Numbered from the stretch's first letter, positions 7,773 through 12,448 are shown. The stretch is 14,217 nt of DNA from Nanobdellota archaeon (GCA_018831025.1 JAHJRB010000034.1:1-14217); one strand, 5' to 3'. The notes: generated by a model not told the origin, from the letters alone. Made by a program: numbers and translations.

Positions 7773-8219
7773 ATGCCAATCGTAGGATTTAATTTTGATA
7801 AAACTTTAGCAGAACGTACTGGTAAAGTACAAAAGGGTATGAGAGCAGCTCATAATATTATAATTAATTCTATCGAGAAAGAAGATCTTAATATGGGAAA
7901 AACCACAAAGAAAGCAGGTTTAAAATTTAGTTTTGAATATGAAGTTAAATATGAACCAAAAATAGGAAACATTTCAATTCTAGGCCATATCCTTTATCTT
8001 GAAGACGAAAAAAAGATTAATGAAATTCTTGCAAAATGGAAGAAAAGCAAAACAATAGAACCAGAATTAACAATGCAATTAATAAACACAGCAATAGTTA
8101 AATCGACGATAAAAGCCCTTTCCTTGTCTCAGGATGTTAATCTTCCACCACATCTACCCATTCCAACAATACAACCAAAAACAATCGCTTCAGATAAAAC
8201 AAATGAGTATATTGGATAA
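7773..8219 (+). CDS. Conserved archaeal hypothetical protein, possible SecB-like fold
   Basis: The 148-residue protein starts MPIVGFNFDK, has a central beta-rich region (FSFEYEVKYEPKIGNISILG, about 52-71), two helices (about 77-118) and a Pro-rich end around LPPHLPIPTI (124-133). This order of strands, then a long helix, then a C-terminal Pro motif recalls SecB-like export chaperones, including the archaeal homologue in Methanocaldococcus. The resemblance is structural intuition rather than a motif match. It is soluble, without Cys and without a signal peptide. The promoter is its own. The last 15 residues are polar and probably disordered. It faces the histone-fold gene convergently, with 30 nt between their stop codons. 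Confidence 0.75.
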   Translation: MPIVGFNFDKTLAERTGKVQKGMRAAHNIIINSIEKEDLNMGKTTKKAGLKFSFEYEVKYEPKIGNISILGHILYLEDEKKINEILAKWKKSKTIEPELTMQLINTAIVKSTIKALSLSQDVNLPPHLPIPTIQPKTIASDKTNEYIG

Positions 8220-8249
8220 TTCTTTAGAATTAAAAAAGAGAAAAGAATC
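8219..8249. terminator. Possible bidirectional terminator between convergent genes
   Basis: The 7-nt arms ATTCTTT (8219-8225) and AAAGAAT (8242-8248) form an inverted repeat. Read on the minus strand, the interval after the histone-gene stop is CTTTTCTCTTTTTT, the T-rich type of sequence that ends archaeal transcripts. Nothing here is experimentally fixed. Confidence 0.4.
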
Positions 8250-8420
8250 TTAAAGATCCTTTCCTTGAACTGTTTTTCTATTGTTTGCTTGTGCTCTTCT
8301 TGCAGCCTCTTTAATTAGGTCTGTTACTTTTTCATTTAGAACATTCGCAAAATCACCTGAAACATTGCAACCACTCGCATGTTCTTTTATTTTAGATCTC
8401 ACAACAACTAAATCTGCCAT
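8250..8420 (-). CDS. Short histone-fold protein (DUF1931/Bd0055-like), 56 aa
   Basis: I translated this by hand from the minus strand. It begins MADLVVVRSKIKEHASGCNV and ends with helix 3 cut to NNRKTVQGKDL. The pattern is a helix (KIKEHA), a loop, GDFANVLNEKVTDLIKEAA as the long central helix (about 22-40), a basic RRAQANNRKTV loop and a minimal third helix. This is the singlet histone fold of the DUF1931-type family, known in archaea and in bacteria such as Bdellovibrio (Bd0055). A truncated third helix is typical of the face-to-face histone group. It probably binds DNA in the cytoplasm as a dimer or tetramer. The start is fixed by a strong Shine-Dalgarno site 5 nt upstream, and a longer frame on the opposite strand (8281-8526) is its shadow. 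Confidence 0.82.
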   Translation of the reverse strand: MADLVVVRSKIKEHASGCNVSGDFANVLNEKVTDLIKEAARRAQANNRKTVQGKDL

Positions 8421-8425
8421 TTGTT

Positions 8426-8432
8426 TCACCTC
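8426..8432 (-). promoter_or_regulatory. Shine-Dalgarno site of the histone-fold gene
   Basis: The minus-strand sequence GAGGTGA lies 5 nt before the ATG at 8420, a full match to the anti-Shine-Dalgarno core. It is the only such strong site in the window, where other genes look leaderless. TATA-like ATTTTATAATTT (8447-8458) or a slightly more distal A/T stretch would be the promoter. Confidence 0.7.
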
Positions 8433-8593
8433 GCTATTTATATTAAATTATAAAATATTTGAAATAGCCTTGATATTTAAAATTTATGGTTTTATAGCCT
8501 CTAAATGCCTTTTTAACCCATTCTAGCAATAGTGAATTAATATCTATAATCTCATACAATAAAATATTAATATGTTAAGCAGTTAAGCAATCA

Positions 8594-8629
8594 TTAAGCA
8601 AGCAGTTAAGCAAGCAGTTAAGCACATAA
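8594..8629 (+). repeat. AAGC/AAGCA repeats in the leader of the 214-codon gene
   Basis: TTAAGCAAGCAG units are arrayed directly before the ATG at 8631, after two more TTAAGCA copies from 8574. The last 22 nt (8608-8629) recur exactly inside the coding region at 8898-8919. The nearest TATA-like sequence is AAAATATTAATA (8561-8572), so the array would lie in a 5' leader of about 35-45 nt. Confidence 0.8.
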
Positions 8630-8630
8630 A

Positions 8631-9275
8631 ATGGTTGAAAATGACCCCTATTTCACGGAAAAAGTAAGAAATGCCTTCGAAAACGTTAAAAAAGACATAA
8701 ATAGATTAGATAATGAGATATTAAGCGTAAAAACGGATTTAAATCAAATAAAAAGTAATATTTTTTCTTTAAAAGAAGAAATCAATAAGATTATACCTTA
8801 TTTAGAGAAAATAAGCATAAATAAGCCTTCAATAATAGGTGAAAGTTCCACAGGAAATGAAGGGGTCTTAAGCAAGCAAGCAGTTAAGCAAGCAAGCAAG
8901 CAAGCAGTTAAGCACATAAGCACAGAGCAATTTGACGAACTCAATGTAATCCAGGAGGATATTAAGAGGCAATTTGAAGGCCTTACAAAGCAGGAGTTCC
9001 TCACTTTTTTAACAATATATCAATTAGAGGAAGAATTAGAGATTGTACGCTTTGTTGACATAGCTAGGCGTTTAAAGCTCTCAGAAGGGTGCGTAAGGGC
9101 ATATATTACCAAACTATTGGAGAAAAATATCCCAATTATTAAAAAAAGGATCAATAATCGTATAATAAACCTCTCACTTTTACCAGAATTTAGGAAGTTA
9201 GGCCTAAAAAAAGCTTTAACTAATATGTATTATAACCTAGATCCTCTTCAAAGGCACTTATCAGAGGAATATTAA
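8631..9275 (+). CDS. Coiled-coil / winged-helix DNA-binding protein with AAGC repeat linker
   Basis: Three parts are visible in the 214 residues. An N-terminal coiled coil (about 10-60) shows heptad-like Ile/Leu spacing. A linker (61-97) follows, where tetranucleotide repeats are translated as LSKQAVKQASKQAVKHIS (80-97). A C-terminal winged helix (about 117-190) has the turn RFVDIARRLKLSEG and recognition helix CVRAYITKLLEKN (154-166), then a wing with IIKKRINNRIINLS. The fold suggests a dimeric transcription or partition-type DNA-binding protein; I do not recognise the family. The start is the first ATG after a stop in the same frame inside the repeats. No close promoter exists for leaderless expression and no Shine-Dalgarno site is seen, unlike its neighbours. 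The gene at 9599 has the same domain order. Confidence 0.8.
   Translation: MVENDPYFTEKVRNAFENVKKDINRLDNEILSVKTDLNQIKSNIFSLKEEINKIIPYLEKISINKPSIIGESSTGNEGVLSKQAVKQASKQAVKHISTEQFDELNVIQEDIKRQFEGLTKQEFLTFLTIYQLEEELEIVRFVDIARRLKLSEGCVRAYITKLLEKNIPIIKKRINNRIINLSLLPEFRKLGLKKALTNMYYNLDPLQRHLSEEY
8870..8919 (+). repeat. In-frame AAGC tetranucleotide tracts (3 and 5 units)
   Basis: Three perfect AAGC units run from 8870 to 8881 and five from 8886 to 8905, separated by AGTT and followed by AGTTAAGCACATAA. A gain or loss of one unit would shift the reading frame between the coiled coil and the winged helix. Confidence 0.85.
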
Positions 9276-9494
9276 CCCCTCACTTTAGAATATTATACGA
9301 ACTAATAGCTTATTTTTACCGTCGGTAAGCTTATTTTATCTCTCACTTCGGTTATTTGTGCGAACTATTTCATCATTATTTCTAAAAATCCTTTCTCATA
9401 AAAATAAATTAGGAATTTATCTATTATTTTCTCTAAATATTGTTCGTCGAACGTTTGTAGAACCTTCCAAAACCTCAATAATACTTAAGATAAA

Positions 9495-9516
9495 GCGTAA
9501 CTTACGTAAGTTACGC
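9495..9516. repeat. 22-bp perfect palindrome
   Basis: The arm GCGTAACTTAC is followed at once by its exact complement GTAAGTTACGC, with no central spacer. It contains one direct and one inverted copy of TAACTTAC, a unit seen twice more just downstream. Confidence 0.9.
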
Positions 9517-9527
9517 GTAATATTACG

Positions 9528-9553
9528 TAACTTACACATAACTTACACTTAAC
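9528..9553 (+). repeat. Direct TAACTTACAC repeats
   Basis: Copies lie at 9528-9537 and 9539-9548, followed by a partial TTAAC. They end about 18 nt before the TATA box of the downstream gene, one helical turn or so upstream of where TFB would sit. Confidence 0.8.
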
Positions 9554-9570
9554 ATTTTAACCAAAAATCT

Positions 9571-9579
9571 TTTATATAA
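9571..9579 (+). promoter_or_regulatory. TATA box of the 194-codon gene
   Basis: TTTATATAA is centred 24 nt before the ATG at 9599, giving a leaderless transcript. Confidence 0.65.
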
Positions 9580-9598
9580 CAAAGATATTACTATTCAT

Positions 9599-10183
9599 AT
9601 GTTTCATTGGTTATTTGGGAAAACTATAAAGAAGCATCTAAAAAAAGAGTTGTCTTCGATAAATAAAGTTTTAGATAATTCTTTCAGTAATATAAAACAA
9701 GATTTCTTAAATATGCATGGGAGGGTTAGTTTTCACGATAAAAACTATGAGAATATATTAAGAAGACTGGAAAGATTAGAAGATCATTTACTAAAAATAA
9801 CGTCCCCCATCTCACAAAAATATGAAAGGGAAGTGGATGAAGGGGAATTTAGTCCAAAAATTTTAGAGTCTGAATGGAGTTCTCTAACAGAGAGACAGAA
9901 AGATATACTTAAAGTATTAGCACGGCTTCAATTTGAGGGAGGAAAAGAGTGGATTTCTCTAAAGCAGTTGGTTGATGATATGTATCATGATAAAAATTAT
10001 GACGATATTAGGCCATTGGTTTCTTCTTATATCTCCATCTTAGTAGAGCACAATTTGGCAAAAAAGAAGAGGGTTGGAAAACAGTTGTTTGTTTCATTAA
10101 GTGAAAAAAGCCAATCTTATATATCTAAGTTCCCAGAATCAAAGAAAAAAAAGATGTTGAGATTGCAAAAAGAAGTTGATTAA
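9599..10183 (+). CDS. Coiled-coil / winged-helix DNA-binding protein
   Basis: The 194-residue protein opens with MFHWLFGKTIKKHLKKEL, a short amphipathic, aromatic start that could touch the membrane. A coiled coil follows (about 12-68, with ILRRLERLEDHLLKI at 53-67), then an acidic linker (75-92) and a winged helix (about 93-172). LTERQKDILKVLARLQ (96-111) is helix 1, SLKQLVDDMY the next helix, and VSSYISILVEHNLAKKKRVGKQLFVSLS (described by position, 141-168) the recognition helix plus wing. The tail is strongly basic (SKKKKMLRLQK). Domain order matches the gene at 8631 although sequence similarity is low. It is expressed from its own leaderless promoter directly behind palindromes and TAACTTAC repeats, which are natural candidates for autoregulation. 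Family not recognised. Confidence 0.8.
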   Translation: MFHWLFGKTIKKHLKKELSSINKVLDNSFSNIKQDFLNMHGRVSFHDKNYENILRRLERLEDHLLKITSPISQKYEREVDEGEFSPKILESEWSSLTERQKDILKVLARLQFEGGKEWISLKQLVDDMYHDKNYDDIRPLVSSYISILVEHNLAKKKRVGKQLFVSLSEKSQSYISKFPESKKKKMLRLQKEVD

Positions 10184-10225
10184 TCTATAAAAATTTTTAA
10201 GAAAAAATTAAAACAATTAGCTCAG

Positions 10226-10243
10226 AAACCTTTAAAAAGGTTT
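10226..10243. repeat. Inverted repeat just upstream of a TATA box
   Basis: Arms AAACCTTT (10226-10233) and AAAGGTTT (10236-10243) are separated by AA. It lies 6 nt before the TATA box of the next gene, so it may be an operator. It also lies 43 nt after the stop codon of the preceding gene and could instead be a terminator hairpin. Confidence 0.6.
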
Positions 10244-10249
10244 AATTTA

Positions 10250-10260
10250 TTATATATAAA
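10250..10260 (+). promoter_or_regulatory. TATA box of the 80-codon gene
   Basis: TTATATATAAA is centred about 32 nt before the ATG at 10287. Confidence 0.6.
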
Positions 10261-10286
10261 AAAGAGTTCTTGATATATTAGAAAAA

Positions 10287-10529
10287 ATGGTAAAAAGAAT
10301 CTATTTTGGATATAATCAGTTTGCAGGAAAATACTATATAAATGATAGAACTGGAAGCTCAGATAGCACAAATTGTCCTTCATTTTTTACATTAGAGGCA
10401 GCAGTTTCTTATTTAGAAGATTGCTGGGGAAATAGGAAAATAGAGTTACATCATTCTCCGGATTTAGATCGTGTGATTTTAAAGGTACTTAAGGTAGCAG
10501 AAATAAAAGCAGAGTTTCCCAAAAAGTAG
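10287..10529 (+). CDS. Hypothetical protein, 80 aa
   Basis: I do not recognise it. The N-terminal half is rich in aromatic residues and strand-like (KRIYFGYNQFAGKYYI, 3-18), then comes a Ser/Thr/Asn turn with one Cys, a helix (TLEAAVSYLEDCW, about 35-47) and a mixed C-terminus ending in EFPKK. A small alpha/beta domain is likely, without a signal peptide or membrane segment. It has its own TATA box with an inverted repeat next to it, so it may be separately regulated. It is the first of three consecutive short orphan genes of similar size that show no obvious similarity to each other. Reality is supported by promoter spacing and by an otherwise empty stretch. Confidence 0.6.
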   Translation: MVKRIYFGYNQFAGKYYINDRTGSSDSTNCPSFFTLEAAVSYLEDCWGNRKIELHHSPDLDRVILKVLKVAEIKAEFPKK

Positions 10530-10560
10530 CATTACCTATAAGTAGTTACAAATAGAAAAG

Positions 10561-10569
10561 TTTATATAT
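10561..10569 (+). promoter_or_regulatory. TATA box of the 87-codon gene
   Basis: TTTATATAT is centred 25 nt before the ATG at 10590, giving a leaderless transcript. Confidence 0.6.
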
Positions 10570-10589
10570 CTCTTTTCTTTGGTATTATT

Positions 10590-10853
10590 ATGCCACATAT
10601 TCCCCATACTTTGGAAAGAACAGCATTGATAAGAGGAAAAGGATGTGTATTTCATTACACCTGTAACCCTCCAGATCAGGAAGTTTTAGATAGATATGGA
10701 ATCGGAGCAATAGGTTCGAATTTTGGTTGTGGAGATCCCAGGGAAGTTTTAACCATTCCCACTAGTGTTTATGAAATGTTAGGATTATCTTTTGACGGGG
10801 ACGATTTAAGAGTAGTCAGTGAAACCTTACTTAGGAAATTAGAAGTAAATTAA
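10590..10853 (+). CDS. Hypothetical protein, 87 aa
   Basis: I do not recognise it. Two Cys lie in GCVFHYTC (18-25) and a third in NFGCGDPRE (about 44-52); together with several His residues near the start (MPHIPH) this might be a metal site, but no known pattern fits. The C-terminal half (TIPTSVYEMLGLSFDGDDLRVV, described by position, about 55-77) recalls the swapped-hairpin end of AbrB-like proteins, where PxSVxExLGLxxGD is typical, so a divergent AbrB-type DNA-binding domain is possible. The promoter is clear. The stop codon lies within TTAAAACTTTTAAG, a 14-mer found identically at the stop of the next gene. Confidence 0.6.
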   Translation: MPHIPHTLERTALIRGKGCVFHYTCNPPDQEVLDRYGIGAIGSNFGCGDPREVLTIPTSVYEMLGLSFDGDDLRVVSETLLRKLEVN

Positions 10854-10863
10854 AACTTTTAAG
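10850..10863. repeat. 14-mer across a stop codon, copy 1
   Basis: TTAAAACTTTTAAG spans the stop codon of the 87-codon gene; TTAAAA-C-TTTTAA is a 6-nt-arm inverted repeat. An identical copy spans the stop at 11239-11252. It may serve as a terminator. Confidence 0.6.
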
Positions 10864-10927
10864 CAAATCTTAAAATATTTATAGTTAAAAACCTTTAAGC
10901 AAAACCTAAAGATTTTATTATGTTAAA
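10854..10927 (+). repeat. Tandem imperfect duplication of about 37 bp
   Basis: Unit A (10854-10889) and unit B (10890-10927) align along nearly their whole length. Both start AACYTTTAAGCAAA and end in GTTAAA. The 176-bp gap 10854-11029 otherwise holds only the TATA box of the next gene and an 18-codon frame at 10920 that I do not support. Confidence 0.65.
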
Positions 10928-10998
10928 ACTTTGCTTGATTTTGCACGAAAACCCTGCATTTTTTCATAAAATATAACAAAAGATTACTACAATAATAT

Positions 10999-11006
10999 TT
11001 TTATAC
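10999..11006 (+). promoter_or_regulatory. TATA box of the 70-codon gene
   Basis: TTTTATAC is centred about 28 nt before the ATG at 11030. Confidence 0.5.
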
Positions 11007-11029
11007 CCTAATTTTATTAATAATTTAAA

Positions 11030-11242
11030 ATGATCCCAAAAAGACTTTCAATGTTACTTTATGAAGATGGACTAAGGGTTGGAGCAGCTCATGTTTGTTC
11101 AGATAGCTGGTATCAAAAATTATTGGAACAAGGATATACTCCAGTACCAGAAGAAGTGGCAAGTGATGCTTTTGAAGCACTAGTTGCAGATAGAATGAAC
11201 AGGACTCCAATAATAGACTTTAAACCTGTAGTTATTGCTTAA
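11030..11242 (+). CDS. Hypothetical protein, 70 aa
   Basis: I do not recognise it. The first 20 residues look strand-rich (LSMLLYEDGLRVGAAHV), followed by a helix around SWYQKLLEQGY (26-36) and a second helix EEVASDAFEALVADRMN (41-57), then a hydrophobic end DFKPVVIA. There is one Cys and no signal peptide. It is acidic and soluble and could be a small partner or modulator protein, but nothing in the sequence fixes a role. The start has a TATA box at the standard spacing. The frame read on the opposite strand here (11025-11210) is a shadow. Its stop codon carries the same 14-mer as the preceding gene, suggesting the two were copied or are ended in the same way. Confidence 0.6.
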   Translation: MIPKRLSMLLYEDGLRVGAAHVCSDSWYQKLLEQGYTPVPEEVASDAFEALVADRMNRTPIIDFKPVVIA

Positions 11243-11252
11243 AACTTTTAAG
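11239..11252. repeat. 14-mer across a stop codon, copy 2
   Basis: TTAAAACTTTTAAG, identical to 10850-10863, again overlapping the stop codon of the gene before it. Confidence 0.6.
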
Positions 11253-11260
11253 AATACATT

Positions 11261-11296
11261 AAAAAGTTCGTATAAACCAATAAATAGTTCATATAA
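11261..11296 (-). repeat. Two TTATAYGAACT motifs downstream of the AbrB-like gene
   Basis: On the minus strand TTATATGAACTATTT (11282-11296) and TTATACGAACTTTTT (11261-11275) lie 21 nt apart from start to start. Related motifs occur at 9293-9307 and 9356-9370. Confidence 0.6.
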
Positions 11297-11316
11297 TCAG
11301 CATTGTCTGAACTTTT

Positions 11317-11493
11317 TTATTCTACTATTTTTGTAGCTTTTTTTAAAATAATCTTACCTTCTTCAGCTTCTGCAGCAAGTTCATCACCTACTTTTAATCC
11401 TGCATCTTTAATCAAAGAACTTGGTAAGTTAACTTTATATTTTATGTACTTTTTTTCTTTATATTCTCTAGAAACTTCTTTCAAAACCTTCAT
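11317..11493 (-). CDS. AbrB/SpoVT-type swapped-hairpin protein, 58 aa
   Basis: I translated this by hand from the minus strand. After MKVLKEVSREYKEKKYIKYK comes VNLPSSLIKDAGLKVGDEL (21-39), the AbrB signature of strand, PxSLIKxxGLKxGD and strand, then GKIILKK (46-52). Such proteins form swapped-hairpin dimers that bind DNA, either as transition-state regulators or as antitoxins. No toxin partner with a PIN or similar domain is adjacent; the divergent neighbour is an HNH endonuclease. A GTTTAAATAG box centred 26 nt upstream fixes the start and predicts a leaderless mRNA. A longer frame on the plus strand (11303-11503) is its shadow. The TTAGAGACC boxes beginning 33 nt upstream may be its operator. 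Confidence 0.85.
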   Translation of the reverse strand: MKVLKEVSREYKEKKYIKYKVNLPSSLIKDAGLKVGDELAAEAEEGKIILKKATKIVE

Positions 11494-11514
11494 ATCTTTT
11501 TAGAATACTTCCAA

Positions 11515-11524
11515 CTATTTAAAC
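11515..11524 (-). promoter_or_regulatory. TATA box of the AbrB-like gene
   Basis: Minus-strand GTTTAAATAG, centred 26 nt before the ATG at 11493. The first TTTAGAGACC box begins 2 nt beyond it. Confidence 0.6.
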
Positions 11525-11525
11525 T

Positions 11526-11579
11526 TTTAGAGACCAAAATTTAGAGACCGAAAGATTTATATAATAATTAGGTCTCTAA
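11526..11579. promoter_or_regulatory. Three TTAGAGACC operator-like boxes around the HNH promoter
   Basis: TTTAGAGACC occurs at 11526-11535 and 11540-11549 in direct orientation, 14 nt apart, and its complement GGTCTCTAA at 11571-11579. The HNH TATA box (ATTTATATAA, 11555-11564) lies between the second and third copies. Boxes 2 and 3 thus form a dyad framing the promoter, with box 3 close to the expected transcription start. Box 1 adjoins the divergent AbrB promoter. This layout favours repression, perhaps of both genes by one protein. Confidence 0.7.
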
Positions 11580-11585
11580 TATAAT

Positions 11586-12050
11586 ATGGAAATTAAAATA
11601 AAAAAATGTCCTAAATGTGGCAGAGAGGGAATAAGGATGACAAGGGGAGTTTGCTTCAATTGTTACAGAAAATTTATTTGGAAGAAACCAAAGGGAATTT
11701 GTAAAAGGTGTAAAAGATTAATATTTATTCATGCTAAAGGTTATTGTGGAGGATGTTACAATTTTATTTTCCATTTAGAGAAGACGAAGTCCTACAATTA
11801 TAAGAAATCCCATGGGATTGATATAATCTTATATAGAAAAATCACAAAAAAATGTATGATATGTGGATTTGACAAAGTTGTCGAGTTACACCACTTAGAT
11901 CATGACCATAAAAACTCTTCCGAAGGAAACTTAATAGGATTATGTCCAAACCATCACAAAATGTTACATCACTACAAATATAAAAAAGAAATAATCAAAA
12001 AATTGAAGGAGAAAAAATTAAAAAATTTAAGGTGCTTCTTGACTAGCTAA
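11586..12050 (+). CDS. HNH endonuclease with multiple zinc knuckles
   Basis: Five CxxC pairs are visible in the 154 residues: CPKC (8-11), CFNC (23-26), CKRC (39-42), CGGC (54-57) and CMIC (90-93). The first four pair as two small zinc ribbons. The fifth opens the HNH nuclease, which continues with ELHHLDHDHKNSSEGN (100-115) and LCPNHH (119-124). H102/H103, D105, N115 and the C120/H123-124 pair match the beta-beta-alpha metal fold. The tail is a Lys-rich helix. Small HNH proteins of this type occur as phage and plasmid homing nucleases and as defence nucleases; the context does not decide. The promoter is framed by the TTAGAGACC boxes. The 3' end overlaps the convergent gene by 24 nt. Confidence 0.87.
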   Translation: MEIKIKKCPKCGREGIRMTRGVCFNCYRKFIWKKPKGICKRCKRLIFIHAKGYCGGCYNFIFHLEKTKSYNYKKSHGIDIILYRKITKKCMICGFDKVVELHHLDHDHKNSSEGNLIGLCPNHHKMLHHYKYKKEIIKKLKEKKLKNLRCFLTS

Positions 12051-12425
12051 ATGTTCATAAAAATGTTCTGAATTCCAAGGTCTATCTCTGTAATGCCTCT
12101 GTGATAATTCACTTTGTCTTTGTACTAATGTTGTTCTTTCTTCTACTTCTAGATCATAGTCTGTTTTATCTCCACTTTCGCCTAAAGCTGCATTTTTTAA
12201 GGTTTCCAAATAACCAAAATAATCTCCAACATATCTCTCCATTCCTTTAGGTGGGTGGCGATGTGTTCTAACCACTTCTAGGGCATCTTCCATATCTGGA
12301 AATAAAATTAGTGTTTGAAGGGCTTGAGACTTATCTAGACCCATTTCCATTAAAATTTCAGCATCATCCATCATTTGGACCAGTCTTCTTTTTGAGATTT
12401 TAATTGTTGTTGGATGTTTCTTCAT
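12027..12425 (-). CDS. Hypothetical protein, 132 aa
   Basis: I do not recognise it. It looks all-helical and charged. The N-terminal part (TIKISKRRLVQMMDDAEILMEMGLDKSQAL, described by position, about 7-36) could be a small helical DNA-binding or dimerisation unit, with ISKRRLVQMM and DKSQALQTL as two helices. The middle is Arg/His-rich (VRTHRHPPKGMERY, 52-65) and the C-terminus Glu/Arg/Gln-rich and probably partly disordered. No Cys, signal peptide or membrane segment is seen. A GTTTTAAAAA box (12449-12458) centred 29 nt upstream supports the start. Its last 24 nt are shared with the 3' end of the HNH gene on the other strand, so the two transcripts would be complementary there. Confidence 0.65.
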   Translation of the reverse strand: MKKHPTTIKISKRRLVQMMDDAEILMEMGLDKSQALQTLILFPDMEDALEVVRTHRHPPKGMERYVGDYFGYLETLKNAALGESGDKTDYDLEVEERTTLVQRQSELSQRHYRDRPWNSEHFYEHLASQEAP

Positions 12426-12448
12426 TTTAGTTAGCTAATTTTTTAGCC

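Larger units (their letters stand above)
9276..9598. promoter_or_regulatory. Palindrome-rich intergenic region before the second coiled-coil/wHTH gene
   Basis: No credible gene lies in these 323 bp; the only open frame (about 64 codons from a GTG) runs through the palindromes. Visible elements in order are: TTATACGAACTAATA (9293-9307); the inverted repeat TTACCG-T-CGGTAA (9316-9328); TTGTGCGAACTATTT (9356-9370); GTTCG-T-CGAAC (9442-9452); the 22-bp perfect palindrome at 9495-9516; the 12-bp palindrome CGTAATATTACG (9516-9527); two direct TAACTTACAC copies (9528-9537, 9539-9548); and a TATA box at 9571-9579. The first two hairpins share the centre CGTCG. The density suggests multimeric protein binding. 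Confidence 0.7.

Noticed and set aside
8574..8919. CRISPR-like array in the AAGCA repeats
   Set aside because: Repeats are short, contiguous and variable in unit number, without spacers of regular length, and one block is translated in frame.
9358..9552. 64-codon frame starting with GTG
   Set aside because: Covers the palindromes and repeats, has basic low-information sequence and no promoter.
10920..10976. 18-codon frame MLKLCLILHENPAFFHKI
   Set aside because: Too short to support, and the nearest TATA-like box is about 40 nt upstream, outside the usual spacing.
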